The notes: generated by a model from the letters alone, not told the origin. DNA of 64,000 nt from Hymenobacter arizonensis (GCF_900115775.1 NZ_FOXS01000009.1:1-64000); one strand, 5' to 3'. Positions 52,083 to 62,066 are shown, numbered from the stretch's first letter. Numbers and translations: made by a program.

Positions 52083-53519
52083 ATGAAAAAGAACCTGATA
52101 TGCCTCGCGCTGCTGTCGCTTGGGCTGAGCTCGTGCAAAGATTTTCTCACGGTGGTGCCGGAAACCGAACGCACCACGGCCAATTTCTACAAGACGGCCG
52201 CCGACTTCAACACCGCTGTGGTGGGCACCTACTCCACCTTCAAGCACCCGGGGCTCTACGGCAACGGCGCGGGCGCCCTTATCTGGCTGGGCGAAGTCTC
52301 GACCGATAACACCGACTACGGCTTTCCGCGTACCGTGGCCTCGGCCGGCGCCTTCGAAATTGAGGATCTGAACTTCTCGTTGGCGAACATTTACTTCCGC
52401 GACGCCTGGCTGGGGCACTACCAGGGCATTGGCCGGGCCAACGGCATTCTTGACCAACTGCCGGACGTGAGCTTCGATGCGACCCTCAAAAACCAGTACG
52501 AAGGCGAAGCCCGCTTCCTGCGGGCCATGTACTACTTCAACCTGGTGCGCCTGTTCGGGCCCGTGCAGCTGATTACCACCCAAGTCAACGACCCTTATGG
52601 AACGGCCAACGTCGGCCGCGCGCCGGTTGGCGAGGTGTATGCACTCATCGAAAACGACCTGAAAGCTGCGGAAGGCCAGCTGCCGGCCACCATCACGGCC
52701 GCCAACGCGGGCCGGGCCTCGCGGTGGGCGGCTAAAGCCCTGCTGGGCAAGGTGTACCTCACCCAGAAAAAGTACGACCTGGCCAGCGCCAAGCTCAAGG
52801 AGATTGTGGACGCCAACGTGCACAGCCTGATGCCGAACTACGCCGATGCCTTTTCGTTGGCGACGTCGTTTGCCAACAACCGCGAGGTGATGCTGGCCGT
52901 GCAGTACAAAGGCGGCCAGATTGGCCAGGGCGGTAGCTTCTACTCGCAGTGGACGCCGTTTTCGGCCCTCTCGCCGGACTTTGGCGTGACGGGCGGGGCC
53001 GGCGACGGCCTGAACCGCCCCACCCCCAACCTGATTGCCGCGTACGCCACCGGCGACGCCCGCCGGGCGGCGTCCATTGCCTTGTCGTACACCAGCACCA
53101 CGGGCGTGGTCGTGAACGAGCCCTACCCCGTCAAGTTCCGCCAAACCGGCATCATCCGGGGCGAGTCGGACGTGGACTTCCCTGTGCTGCGCTACGCCGA
53201 CGTGCTGCTCATGTACGCCGAAGCGCTCAACGAGCTGGGCCAGCCCGCCGCCGCCCCCCTCAACCTGGTGCGGACCCGCGCCCGCCTGGCCAACACCACG
53301 GCTGCCACGCAGCCGGCCCTACGCCTGGCCCTGGAGCAGGAGCGCCGCGTGGAGCTGGCCTTCGAAAGCCAGCGCTGGTTCGACCTGGTGCGCACCAACC
53401 GCTTTGAGGACGTGATGAGGGCCCATGGCAAGCCCGTGCAGCCGTTTCAAGTGCTGTACCCCCTTCCCCAGCGCGAAACCGATTTGAACAAGAATTTGGC
53501 GCAGAACCCGGGCTACTAA
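52083..53519 (+). CDS. RagB/SusD family nutrient-binding lipoprotein
   Basis: 478 residues. Lipoprotein signal MKKNLICLALLSLGLSSC with the lipobox LSSC. The mature chain begins KDFLTVVPETERTT. SusD features: NDIDGI-like region GIGRANGILDQLPDV, GEARFLRAMYYFNLVRLFGP (a near-invariant helix of the family), SRWAAKALLGKVYL, and the C-terminal EQERRVELAFESQRWFDLVR. Outer-leaflet glycan-binding partner of the upstream SusC. Confidence 0.96.
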   Translation: MKKNLICLALLSLGLSSCKDFLTVVPETERTTANFYKTAADFNTAVVGTYSTFKHPGLYGNGAGALIWLGEVSTDNTDYGFPRTVASAGAFEIEDLNFSLANIYFRDAWLGHYQGIGRANGILDQLPDVSFDATLKNQYEGEARFLRAMYYFNLVRLFGPVQLITTQVNDPYGTANVGRAPVGEVYALIENDLKAAEGQLPATITAANAGRASRWAAKALLGKVYLTQKKYDLASAKLKEIVDANVHSLMPNYADAFSLATSFANNREVMLAVQYKGGQIGQGGSFYSQWTPFSALSPDFGVTGGAGDGLNRPTPNLIAAYATGDARRAASIALSYTSTTGVVVNEPYPVKFRQTGIIRGESDVDFPVLRYADVLLMYAEALNELGQPAAAPLNLVRTRARLANTTAATQPALRLALEQERRVELAFESQRWFDLVRTNRFEDVMRAHGKPVQPFQVLYPLPQRETDLNKNLAQNPGY

Positions 53520-53576
53520 GCCGCTCGTGCTGCGCGACTATTCCCTACCGACCGTCTTTCCTTCGCTTCGCTACTC

Positions 53577-54896
53577 ATGATACTCAACCACGTAAAAGGG
53601 CTTATTCTGGCGGGGCTGGCGGTGGCCGCCCCCGCGCTGGGTCAGCCGGTCGCCCCGGGGGTTTTCCCGGCCTTCACGGGGGCGGCCACGGTACCGGTGG
53701 TCAAAGTGAGCACCGGCCGGGTGATTCACCGCTTCTTCGACACCTCGCCGATGAGCCCTTCCGGGCGTTACCTGGCGTTGTTCCGCTTTCCGGAAGAAAC
53801 CCGCGCGCCCAAGCCGGGCGAGGTGGGCGAAGTGGTGCTGGTGGACCGGCAAACGGGCAAGGAGCGGGTGGTGGCCCAGTCCCGGGGCTGGGAAATGCAA
53901 ATGGGGGCCAACGTGCAGTGGGGCGCCACCGACCAGGACCTGTACTTCAACGACGTGGACCCGGCCACCTGGCAGGCCTTCGCCGTGCGCCTCAACCCCC
54001 TCACGGGCAAGTCGCGCCGGATGGGCGGCACGGTGTTCATGGTGTCTAACGACGGGAAGTACCTGGCCTCGTACAATCTGGTTTCCTCGCGCTATGCCCA
54101 GGTGGGCTACGGTGTGGTGCTGCCCGACGCGAATACGCCCCACAACTACGGCCCGGTGGCCACCGACGGCCTCGACGTGACCAGCACGGCCACGGGCGTG
54201 CGCAAACGCATCGTGAGCATCCGCGACATCTACGAAAAGTCGGTTCCCAGCCTGGCCATTCCCAACCCCAACGACTTCGAGTACTACTGCTTCCAGGTGA
54301 AATGGAACCCGCAGGGCACGCGGCTGCTCACCACCATTCAGTGGGCGCCCAAGGGCGGCGGGCCGCGCCAACGCGCGGTGATTACGATGCGGCCCGACGG
54401 CTCGGACCTGCGCACGGCCATCACGCCCGCGCAGTGGGGCAAGGGCGGGCACCACATCAACTGGACGCCCGACGGAGAGCGCCTCTCCATGAACCTGAAC
54501 GTGGACGGCCAGCCAGGCCTGGAAATCATCACCGTCCGCTACGACGGCACCGATTTAAAAACCGTGTTTACGCCCGGCTCCGGCCACCCTTCCTTTAGTC
54601 CCGTCGGCCCGCCGCTGATGGTGACCGACGCCTACCCCGGCGAGCTGGGCTACACCGACGGCACGGTGCCCATCCGGCTGCTGAACGTGGCCTCGGGGCA
54701 GGAAGAAGCCATCGCTAAGATTTACGTCTCCAACGCGGACGGCGAGCTGCGCATCGACCCCCACCCGGCCTGGGACCGCACCGGCCGCTACGTCATCTTC
54801 AACGGCTTCGAAGGCAATACCCGCGGCGTGTATCTGGCCGATTTGGCCGGTAAGCTCATTACTCCACCCAAGAAAAAAGCTGTAACCAATCAGTAG
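53577..54896 (+). CDS. Exported beta-propeller protein, TolB/oligogalacturonate-lyase-like
   Basis: 439 residues. Signal peptide (LILAGLAVAAPALGQ). Repeated propeller blades are visible: SPSGRYLALFRFPEE, ANVQWGATDQDLYFND, WNPQGTRLLTTIQW, GHHINWTPDGERLSM and DPHPAWDRTGRYVIFNG. The His residues in GHHINW, GSGHPSF and DPHPAW recall the metal-binding His of PL22 oligogalacturonate lyases. Catalysis is not proven; some relatives are non-enzymatic binders. It lies just after SusD, consistent with glycan processing in the periplasm. Confidence 0.75.
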   Translation: MILNHVKGLILAGLAVAAPALGQPVAPGVFPAFTGAATVPVVKVSTGRVIHRFFDTSPMSPSGRYLALFRFPEETRAPKPGEVGEVVLVDRQTGKERVVAQSRGWEMQMGANVQWGATDQDLYFNDVDPATWQAFAVRLNPLTGKSRRMGGTVFMVSNDGKYLASYNLVSSRYAQVGYGVVLPDANTPHNYGPVATDGLDVTSTATGVRKRIVSIRDIYEKSVPSLAIPNPNDFEYYCFQVKWNPQGTRLLTTIQWAPKGGGPRQRAVITMRPDGSDLRTAITPAQWGKGGHHINWTPDGERLSMNLNVDGQPGLEIITVRYDGTDLKTVFTPGSGHPSFSPVGPPLMVTDAYPGELGYTDGTVPIRLLNVASGQEEAIAKIYVSNADGELRIDPHPAWDRTGRYVIFNGFEGNTRGVYLADLAGKLITPPKKKAVTNQ

Positions 54897-54949
54897 TCCG
54901 CACGCCGCCGACTCTGCTAAAAAACCCTTTTAAAACCTTTTTTCTGCTG

Positions 54950-55109
54950 CTTATCGGCCGTCCGCTTGCCGGAGCACCTCTACCGCATCAGTACTTCGTT
55001 TGCTGCAACACCGAAGTGTTGTCCCCGGCGGCGGCGCACGTGAGTGGTGGGATACAAACCGCGCTGCCCCCGCGTGGTGGAGGTGCTCGACAAGCGCACG
55101 GCCGATAAG
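54950..55109. repeat. Long imperfect inverted repeat (~35-bp arms) in the leader of the GH39-like gene
   Basis: The left arm 54950-54984 (CTTATCGGCCGTCCGCTTGC...) and right arm 55076-55109 (...GACAAGCGCACGGCCGATAAG) are reverse complements with about 3-4 mismatches and one gap over ~34 bases. The 91-base middle has its own shorter hairpin (ACTTCG/CGAAGT near 54993-55016). It could be a mobile miniature element or an mRNA structure controlling the downstream gene. Confidence 0.7.
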
Positions 55110-55166
55110 GCAGAACGTCTTCCTCCGCAGATTCGCCGCTTGCTGGCTTCTCAACTATTCAGCTCC

Positions 55167-56717
55167 ATGAAAAACACCCTGCTCCACCTGTGCTGGCTGC
55201 TGGCCGCCCTGCCCACCCTGGGCGGCTCGACTGCGCTGGCGCAGAAGCTTGACGCCGGCCCCGACCGGGTCAGCACCGACCTGGCGGTGGCAATGCCCCG
55301 CCTGGGCACCGTGAAGCCGCGCAGCACAGCCGAAATCGGGGCCTCGAACTGGCTGATTGGCTGCGAAACCCTGGACCGCGACTTCGCCGACTACGACCAG
55401 TACAAGACCTACATTGCCCCGCTGGGCATCAAGCGCCTGCGCATGCAGGCCGGCTGGAACAAGACCGAGAAGGTCAAGGGCAAGTACGATTGGAAGTGGC
55501 TGGACAACATCATCAACGACGCTCACAAGCGCGGCCTGCAGCCCTGGCTGCAGCTTTCCTACGGCAACCAGAACTACCCCGGCGGGGGCGGCGCTAACCT
55601 TGGAGCCGGCATGCCCACCTCCCCGGAGGCGCTGGCTGCCTGGGACCGGTGGGTGGAGGCCCTGGTGAAGCGCTACAAGGGCAAGGTAACGGACTGGGAA
55701 ATCTGGAACGAACCCAACTTCGCCGATAACCTCGACAACACCCCCGAGCGCACCGCTGCCCTGCACGTGCGCACCATCGACATTGTGAAGCGCGTGCAGC
55801 CCGAAGCCCGGATTTCGGGCCTGGCCCTGGGCCACATGGACCTGCCCTACGCCGAGGCGTTCTTCAAGGCCCTGGCCGACCAGGACCGCCTGAAGCTGCT
55901 CGACAACATTACCTACCACGACTACACCTACAACCCCGACTCGCACTACCCCAAGGTGCTGGCACTGCGGGCCAGCCTGCACAAGTACGCGCCGGGCATG
56001 CGCCTGCGCCAGGGCGAAAACGGCGCCCCCTCGGGCGGAGGCTACGGCCGCGGCGCCCTGGCCGAGCATGACTGGACCGAGCTCACGCAAGCCAAGTGGG
56101 ACACCCGCCGCATGCTCGGCGACCTGGGCCACGACGTCGAAACGAGCATTTTTGGTATCATCGAAATGGCGTACACCAACGGCCCCATCAACCGCATGAA
56201 CTACAAGGGCATCATCAAGTCGGACTCGAGCAAAAAGGCGCTGGGACCGAAAATGGCCTACTACGCCATCCAGAACGTCACGTCCATCTTCGATAACTCC
56301 CTGCAGCGCATTGAGCAGCTGGAAGGCAAGCACAACGCGGCCATCGTGCCCACCAACCCCGACGCGGTGGTGTACACCAAGGGCACCGACCGCAACCTGG
56401 CCGTGTACGGCTACCGCCACGTCACCACCAAAAAGCAGCTCTACACGATTTGGGCCAACGACCACGTCCCGGCCGAATCCAACAAGACCCGCAACCTGAC
56501 CTTCACCTTCGCCAACGCCGACATCGACCAGCCGGTGTACGTGGACATCGTCAGCGGCCGGGTGTACGAGATACCGGCCACGCAGTGGAAAAAGGTAGGC
56601 AACATCTACACCTTCACCGACATTCCGGTCTACGACGCGCCCATCCTCATTGCGGACAAAAGCCTGATTAAGATTCAGCCCCTGAGCACTGCGCGCGCGG
56701 CCAACCCCACTCCCTGA
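55167..56717 (+). CDS. GH39-like (clan GH-A) glycosidase, exported
   Basis: 516 residues from ATG 55167 (MKNTLLHLCWLLAALPTLGG, cleavage near LAQ). The frame is open to 55044 through the inverted repeat but the signal peptide fixes the start. The barrel shows LGIKRLRMQAGWNKTEKVKG, VTDWEIWNEPNFADN (acid/base Glu in WNEPN) and RLRQGENGAPSG (probable nucleophile Glu), followed by a beta domain. GH39 includes beta-xylosidases and alpha-L-iduronidases; which applies here cannot be told from sequence by eye. Confidence 0.8.
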   Translation: MKNTLLHLCWLLAALPTLGGSTALAQKLDAGPDRVSTDLAVAMPRLGTVKPRSTAEIGASNWLIGCETLDRDFADYDQYKTYIAPLGIKRLRMQAGWNKTEKVKGKYDWKWLDNIINDAHKRGLQPWLQLSYGNQNYPGGGGANLGAGMPTSPEALAAWDRWVEALVKRYKGKVTDWEIWNEPNFADNLDNTPERTAALHVRTIDIVKRVQPEARISGLALGHMDLPYAEAFFKALADQDRLKLLDNITYHDYTYNPDSHYPKVLALRASLHKYAPGMRLRQGENGAPSGGGYGRGALAEHDWTELTQAKWDTRRMLGDLGHDVETSIFGIIEMAYTNGPINRMNYKGIIKSDSSKKALGPKMAYYAIQNVTSIFDNSLQRIEQLEGKHNAAIVPTNPDAVVYTKGTDRNLAVYGYRHVTTKKQLYTIWANDHVPAESNKTRNLTFTFANADIDQPVYVDIVSGRVYEIPATQWKKVGNIYTFTDIPVYDAPILIADKSLIKIQPLSTARAANPTP

Positions 56718-56784
56718 CGCTAGGCGGCATTTGCTCCGCCCCCTGACCCGCTCCTTCCCCACCCTTCCCTCATCCCACCCGCCC

Positions 56785-58497
56785 ATGCAAACGCTGCAAA
56801 CATTAGACTACTGGGCCATTGCCATCTACATGGCCCTGATGGCCGGCATCGGCCTGTTTCTGGGCAAGTTTGTGAAGAACATCGGCGACTACTTCAAGGG
56901 CGGCAATGCCATTCCGTGGGTGTCGGGGGCCATCAGCAACTTCATGACGAAGTTCAGCACATTCATGTTCGTGGCCTACGCGGGCATTGCCTACCAGCAC
57001 GGTTTTGTGGCCCTTACGCTCATCTGGAGCACGGTGCTGCCGGCCCTGGTGGGCGTGGCCATCTTCGCCAAGCGCTGGCGGCGGGCCGGCGTGATGACCC
57101 CGATGGAGCTGCTGGAGCGGCGTTTCAGCCCGGCCGTGCGGCAGGTGTTTGCCTGGGGAGGCGTGGGCTTTAAGATTCTCGACAACATGGTCCGGCTTTA
57201 CGCGCTGGGGCTGTTCGTGAAAACGGCCGCCGGCATCAGCCTGGAGCAGGCCATCCTGGGCTGCGGCATCATCGTGGCCATCTACACCATTGCGGGCGGG
57301 CTGTGGGCCGTGGTGGTGACCGACGTGGTGCAGTTCATCATCCTCATGGTAGCCACGCTCATTCTGGTGCCGCTCACCATAAAGGCTGGCGGCGGCATCG
57401 CCAACCTCATGCAGACCATCCCGCAGCACTTCGACCCCTTCAACGGGCCCAAGGGCATGCCGCTGTACCTGGGCGTCTACTATCTGATGATACTGGTAAA
57501 GTACAGCGGCAACTGGACCTTCATCCAGCGCTTCTACAGCGTGCGCGACGAGCGCGCCAGCCAGAAGCAAGGGCTGCTGACGGCCGTGTTTTTCTTTCTG
57601 TTTCCCATCATCTTCCTGTTTCCGTCCATTGCGGCCCGCGCCATTCTGCCCGGCCTCGAAAACCCCGAGATGGCCTACGTGAGCGTGTGCCTCAAGCTGC
57701 TGCCCGAGGGCATCATGGGCCTGATGGTGGCGGCCATGTTCGCGGCCACCATGTCGGTGCTCAGCGGCGAGTACAACGTGACGGCCGGCGTGCTCACCCG
57801 CGACATCTACGAGCGGGTGTTCAACGCCCACGCGAGCGGCCGGCAGATGCTCTGGGTGGGCCGCATCATGACGCTGGCTTTGGGCGCGATAGTTACCGTG
57901 GGGGCCCTGTTCGTAGGCGGCTTCGGCGGTGCGTTCGAAGCCAACAAGCTGTTTACCGGCCTGTTCGCCATTCCCATGACGCTGCCCCTCATCCTGGGCG
58001 TGGTGCTGAAGCGGCCCCGGCCCTGGGGCGCGCTGGCCACGGTGGTGGTGGGCATGATAATCGGGCTGGTGCTGAACGCCACGCCGTCGGTGTCGTGGGA
58101 GATGGCCACCTTTATTGAGATTGTGGCCTGCGTGGCCGTCTTCCTGGTTTCGGGCCTGGTGCCCTCGCCCGACGCCGCGTACCGCGAGCGGGTGGCCAAG
58201 TTCTTCCGCCGCCTGGCCACGCCCCTCACCGAGGCCGAGAAGCCCGTGGAAGACCCCGTGTTCATGCGCTCCATGTCGCGGCTCTACGCCGTGGCGCTGG
58301 CCGTCACGGGCGGGCTGTTCATGGCCATGAGCGGGCCCTCGCTGGGCCAAATCAGCGGCCGGTTCGCCTTCGGAGCGGGCCTCGTCTGCCTCTTCTTTTC
58401 GGGCTTGCTCTGGTACCTCACGCGGGCCGTGCCGCCTACTTCCCTGGTAACTACCGCCCGCTCCCTGACCCAAGACTACGCCAACCAACCCGTATGA
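56785..58497 (+). CDS. Sodium/solute symporter (SSS family)
   Basis: 570 residues from ATG 56785 (MQTLQTLDYWAIAIYMALMA); the upstream open frame to 56731 lacks family features. About 13 membrane helices are seen. SSS features: FLGKFVKNIGDYFKGG, IPWVSGAISNFMTKFSTFMF, and GIMGLMVAAMFAATMSVLSG with the region around the sodium site. Inner-membrane import of the sugar acid or oligosaccharide released by the periplasmic enzymes is likely. It overlaps the next gene by 4 bases. Confidence 0.92.
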   Translation: MQTLQTLDYWAIAIYMALMAGIGLFLGKFVKNIGDYFKGGNAIPWVSGAISNFMTKFSTFMFVAYAGIAYQHGFVALTLIWSTVLPALVGVAIFAKRWRRAGVMTPMELLERRFSPAVRQVFAWGGVGFKILDNMVRLYALGLFVKTAAGISLEQAILGCGIIVAIYTIAGGLWAVVVTDVVQFIILMVATLILVPLTIKAGGGIANLMQTIPQHFDPFNGPKGMPLYLGVYYLMILVKYSGNWTFIQRFYSVRDERASQKQGLLTAVFFFLFPIIFLFPSIAARAILPGLENPEMAYVSVCLKLLPEGIMGLMVAAMFAATMSVLSGEYNVTAGVLTRDIYERVFNAHASGRQMLWVGRIMTLALGAIVTVGALFVGGFGGAFEANKLFTGLFAIPMTLPLILGVVLKRPRPWGALATVVVGMIIGLVLNATPSVSWEMATFIEIVACVAVFLVSGLVPSPDAAYRERVAKFFRRLATPLTEAEKPVEDPVFMRSMSRLYAVALAVTGGLFMAMSGPSLGQISGRFAFGAGLVCLFFSGLLWYLTRAVPPTSLVTTARSLTQDYANQPV

Positions 58498-59195
58498 ACC
58501 CGCTCGAAAACAAAGTCATCTTCATCACCGGGGCGTCCTCGGGCATCGGCCGGGCCACGGCGCGCCAGCTGCTGGAGCAGGGCGCCCGGGTCTTCGACTT
58601 CAGCCGCACCCACCAACTGGCCGAGGAGCTGCCGCACCCGAACCTCACTTCCTTCCGCGGCGACGTGGGCCAGGAGGCCGACGTGCAAGCCGCCTTCCGC
58701 CTCTGCGTGGAAACCTATGGCGGCGTGGACGTGCTCATCAACAACGCCGGCCTGGGCCTGCCCACCCCGGATTTAGCCGAAACCGACCTCGACACCTACG
58801 AGCGCATGATGAACACCAACGTGCGCGGCGTCTTCCTCTGCAACCGCGAGGCCCTGCGTCTGATGAAGCCGCGCCAGCAGGGCCACATCGTGTCGGTGAT
58901 TTCCATGGCCGGGCAGCGCACCAACCCCGGCGCGCCGCTCTACTGCGCCTCCAAGTTTGGGGCCCGCGGCCTGAGCAGCGGCCTGGCCGACCAAGTGCTC
59001 AAGCACGGCATCAAGGTGACCGACGTGAACCCCGGCCCCACCGACAGCAACTACTGGGGCGACCGGCCGGTGGCCCGCGAAAAATTCCTCCAAGCCGACG
59101 ACGTGGCCCGCGTCATCGCCTTCGTGCTCAGCCAGCCCGAGTACGTGGTGATTCGGGAAATCAATTTTGACAACATGAAATTCTTAGCCGGATGA
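58494..59195 (+). CDS. SDR family oxidoreductase
   Basis: 233 residues. NAD(P)-binding VIFITGASSGIGRATARQL, NNAGLGLPT, and the active-site YCASKFGARG with the preceding Ser in VSVISMAGQ. Starts in an ATGA overlap with the symporter stop. It differs from KduD (TGASSGIG not TGCKRGIG). In uronate pathways such enzymes reduce 4-deoxy-5-hexoseulose uronate to 2-keto-3-deoxygluconate; that role fits its position but is inferred. Confidence 0.92.
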   Translation: MNPLENKVIFITGASSGIGRATARQLLEQGARVFDFSRTHQLAEELPHPNLTSFRGDVGQEADVQAAFRLCVETYGGVDVLINNAGLGLPTPDLAETDLDTYERMMNTNVRGVFLCNREALRLMKPRQQGHIVSVISMAGQRTNPGAPLYCASKFGARGLSSGLADQVLKHGIKVTDVNPGPTDSNYWGDRPVAREKFLQADDVARVIAFVLSQPEYVVIREINFDNMKFLAG

Positions 59196-59926
59196 TAACG
59201 AAAACCGCCCCCCCCGCCCCGGCCCCTGGCGTTCACCAGCCCGACCCGGCCCCCAAGCCCACGGCCCTGTTCCCCATTCCGGTGGCCGAGATGCGCGAGC
59301 GCTACCTCGCCCTCTACACCGGGGCCGTGAACGACGTGCTGCGCTTCCACTACAACATGCACGCCACCAGCCTGCCGGCGGACTTCGCGCCCCTGCGCGA
59401 AACCATGAAGATGGCAGGCCTGGCCTTCACCGTGAAGGGCGGGCCCGACATCACCACCGAAGGCGAGTTCGAGATGCGGGCCCAGATGCTGGAAGACCTG
59501 CACCCCGATTCGGTGGTGGTGTGGGACTGCACCGGCGACACCGTGACCTCGCAGTGGGGCGAGGTGATGACCATGGCCGCCCTCAAGCTCAAGTGCCGCG
59601 GGGCCATCGTCAACGGCATCCGCGACACGCTGGCCATCCTGGAACTGGGCTTCCCGGTGTTCCACAAGTACAAGGCCAACACCGGCATGTTGGGCCGCTT
59701 CCGCATGTACCACTACCAGAAGGCCGTGCTCATGGGCGAGGTGAAGGTGCAGCCCGGCGACTGGATTTTTGGCGACGTCGACGGGGTGATTGCCATCCCC
59801 CAAAACATTGCCTACGACGTGCTCATTGCCGCCGAAAACATCTTGCACAAAGAGGAAGATATCCGAAAAATGGTGGAAAGCGGCATGAAGCCCACCGACG
59901 TGGTCAGAAATGGCGGCTACTTCTAA
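59192..59926 (+). CDS. RraA family protein, probable 2-oxo-acid aldolase/decarboxylase
   Basis: 244 residues. RraA/HMG-aldolase features are kept: RGAIVNGIRDTLAI with Arg144 and Asp145 (substrate and magnesium ligands in the family), VWDCTGDTVTSQWGEVMTMA, and GDWIFGDVDGVIAIP. It has an extra Pro-rich N-terminus of ~30 residues. RNase-E-inhibitor members lack this enzyme context, so an aldolase acting on a keto-deoxy or 4-hydroxy-2-oxo acid is favoured. It overlaps the SDR stop by 4 bases and the lyase start by 1 base, so the three are tightly coupled. No typical kdgK or kdgA is in the window. Confidence 0.85.
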   Translation: MITKTAPPAPAPGVHQPDPAPKPTALFPIPVAEMRERYLALYTGAVNDVLRFHYNMHATSLPADFAPLRETMKMAGLAFTVKGGPDITTEGEFEMRAQMLEDLHPDSVVVWDCTGDTVTSQWGEVMTMAALKLKCRGAIVNGIRDTLAILELGFPVFHKYKANTGMLGRFRMYHYQKAVLMGEVKVQPGDWIFGDVDGVIAIPQNIAYDVLIAAENILHKEEDIRKMVESGMKPTDVVRNGGYF

Positions 59927-62055
59927 TGGAAGCCGTGCAAACCCGGTCCATCTTCCTCACCGCCAGCGAAAAGGAAGCCATTCTCACCAGCTCCGACGCG
60001 GTGCTGGCGCAGTTCCGCGCGGCCCTGGCCCAGCGCGTGACCGCGCGGCTGGCCGCGCCCGCCCTCGCCGACGACCCCGCCGGCACCGACCGCGGCCGGC
60101 TGGGCTGGTGGTACCCGGCCGCCGAGTACCTGTCGGATGCGGCGATGGAGCACGCGCTGGCGCCCACAGCGGCGTTGGCCGAGTGGCTGCGCGAAGAAAC
60201 GCTGCGCACCGCCCGCCGCCCGGTTGCGGACTGGGTGGGCCCGTGGTTTCGCAGCCACTCCGAGCCCTTCACCGGCCACCTCGAAACGGCGCATTTGTGC
60301 TGGGGCGTGGCGGCGGTGTTGGACTTGGCGAGTGAGGTGCTCAGCGAGGACGAGCAGGAGGAAGTGCGGCAGGCCTTGCACGAAAAAGGCCTCATGCTCT
60401 GCCAGCGCTGGCTGCAGCAAAACACCCACCTGGCCAACTGGCGCGGCATCATGGCTTCCGGGGCCATCGTGGCCGCTGCCGCACTCGGCGATGAAGAGCT
60501 GCTCGACGAGCTGCTGCCCGACCTGGCCCGCCTGGCCCAGGCCTTCCAGCCCGATGGCTCCTATGGCGAGTCCTTGCAATACGGCAACTACCTGGCTAAT
60601 GCGCTGATGCTGGCCTATGAAGCCCTCATCCGCAAGTACCCCGGCCATGCGCAGCAGTTGGACGTGGCCGCCTACGGCCGCGGCATGGGTTGGGTGGCCC
60701 AAAGCATGCTCTACCGCCAGCCCCTGGCCGGCTGGGGCCCCGAGCCCCGGGCCCGGGCCGTGAACTTCAACGACTCGGCTGCGCTGTTCCGGCCTTCGGG
60801 CGACTTGCTGCTGCACGTGGCCGCCCGCTACTCCGACACCGTGGCGGCGGGCCTCGCCCGGGGTTTGTTCCAGGAATATTATGAATCCTGCCCAACCCAA
60901 GGGCCGCACAACCTGGCCTCCTTTGGCTTTATCAATGACTGGGGCTTTCTCACCTTGCCACTGCTCGCCCGGACGTTGCCCGTCGTCCTAACCCCCGAGC
61001 AGGCTGGCCTGCCCCTGACGGCCGCTTATGCCAACGGCAACACCTTCGTGCGCGACGCTTGGGGCGGCAAATCCGTGCTGGCCATCCAGGGCGGCATGAA
61101 CGAAGGATGCTACGCGCCGGGCCATTTGCAGGGCGACTTAAACAGCTTCATGCTGACCTACGGCCAGGAACGCCTGCTGGCCGACCCCGGCCACAGCTGC
61201 TACCGCAACCTGATTCACGGCCTGGAAAGCGCCACCCAGACCCACAACTCCTGCACCTTCCTCGTCGAAGCCGACCAGCTGGGCTTGCAGGAAGATTTGG
61301 CCAAAATCAAGCTACTCGAACAACGCAACGTGCTGGCGCGCCGCCTCATCCAGTCCGACGGCAGCGTGGGCCGACCCGTGGAGCGAGGCGGCCGGCTGCG
61401 GGCCGCCCGGCGCGTGGGCGACGTATCGCTGGTGGTGTCGGAAGCAGCCGCTTCCTACGGCCACCCGATTGAGGAATTCACCCGGCTCTGGCTGCAGTGC
61501 GGCCCGCACGTCACCTTCGTGCTCGACCGCATTCAGGCTGCCGAGCCCGTTTCCACGGTCTGGAACTGGCTGATTAATAATCAGGACGATGCCACGCAAA
61601 TTGGCACGGCGCCCGGCCAGGTGCAGGCCACGCGGCACGGCGTTGGGCTCCGCCTGTGGCACGCCAGCGCCAAGCATTCACCCATGCCCGCTGGCCCCGT
61701 GTACAGCTACCTGCACGACGCCTACCACCCCGAGCCAGCGCAGCTCGGCGAAGGGCGCCCCGGCAGCGGGCTCTTGTTCCGCTTCACCGACCCGGCCCCG
61801 ACGCGGGCCACGCACCGGCTCCACGTCCTCGTGGCCGACGAAGCCAAGAATCTGGCCGTCTGGCAGCTCGAAGCCGGCCCCGACCCCGACTCCTGGACCG
61901 TGCGCCACGGAGCGCAGGAGTTTACCCTGCACTTGCCCCAACTGACCCTCCTCCGCCTGCACCTGCGCACAGCCGGCGGCCACTGGCTGGTAGAAGAAAC
62001 CGACGAATTCGACTACCGCCTTACCGCCCTCGACGGCTCCCGCCTCACGATATAA
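59926..62055 (+). CDS. Heparinase II/III-family protein, cytoplasmic polysaccharide lyase-like
   Basis: 709 residues from ATG 59926 (TAATG overlap with rraA-like gene). No signal peptide (MEAVQTRSIFLTASEKEAIL). An (alpha/alpha) toroid at about 30-340 has HLANWRGIMASGAIVAAAAL and FQPDGSYGESLQYGNYLANA, with the Asn-Trp and Tyr patterns of the fold. The C-terminal heparinase II/III beta-domain includes APGHLQGDLNSFMLTYGQE and LLADPGHSCYRNLIHG, where the H-x-Q-x-D-x-NSF pattern is typical. It should act on short unsaturated oligomers inside the cell. Exact glycan (alginate, GAG, glucuronan or other) is not determined. Confidence 0.88.
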   Translation: MEAVQTRSIFLTASEKEAILTSSDAVLAQFRAALAQRVTARLAAPALADDPAGTDRGRLGWWYPAAEYLSDAAMEHALAPTAALAEWLREETLRTARRPVADWVGPWFRSHSEPFTGHLETAHLCWGVAAVLDLASEVLSEDEQEEVRQALHEKGLMLCQRWLQQNTHLANWRGIMASGAIVAAAALGDEELLDELLPDLARLAQAFQPDGSYGESLQYGNYLANALMLAYEALIRKYPGHAQQLDVAAYGRGMGWVAQSMLYRQPLAGWGPEPRARAVNFNDSAALFRPSGDLLLHVAARYSDTVAAGLARGLFQEYYESCPTQGPHNLASFGFINDWGFLTLPLLARTLPVVLTPEQAGLPLTAAYANGNTFVRDAWGGKSVLAIQGGMNEGCYAPGHLQGDLNSFMLTYGQERLLADPGHSCYRNLIHGLESATQTHNSCTFLVEADQLGLQEDLAKIKLLEQRNVLARRLIQSDGSVGRPVERGGRLRAARRVGDVSLVVSEAAASYGHPIEEFTRLWLQCGPHVTFVLDRIQAAEPVSTVWNWLINNQDDATQIGTAPGQVQATRHGVGLRLWHASAKHSPMPAGPVYSYLHDAYHPEPAQLGEGRPGSGLLFRFTDPAPTRATHRLHVLVADEAKNLAVWQLEAGPDPDSWTVRHGAQEFTLHLPQLTLLRLHLRTAGGHWLVEETDEFDYRLTALDGSRLTI

Positions 62056-62066
62056 ATCCCTTGTAA

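Noticed and set aside
59521..59925. Upstream extension of the heparinase-like gene
   Set aside because: It would lie inside the RraA-like gene out of frame; ATG 59926 in the TAATG overlap is the natural start.
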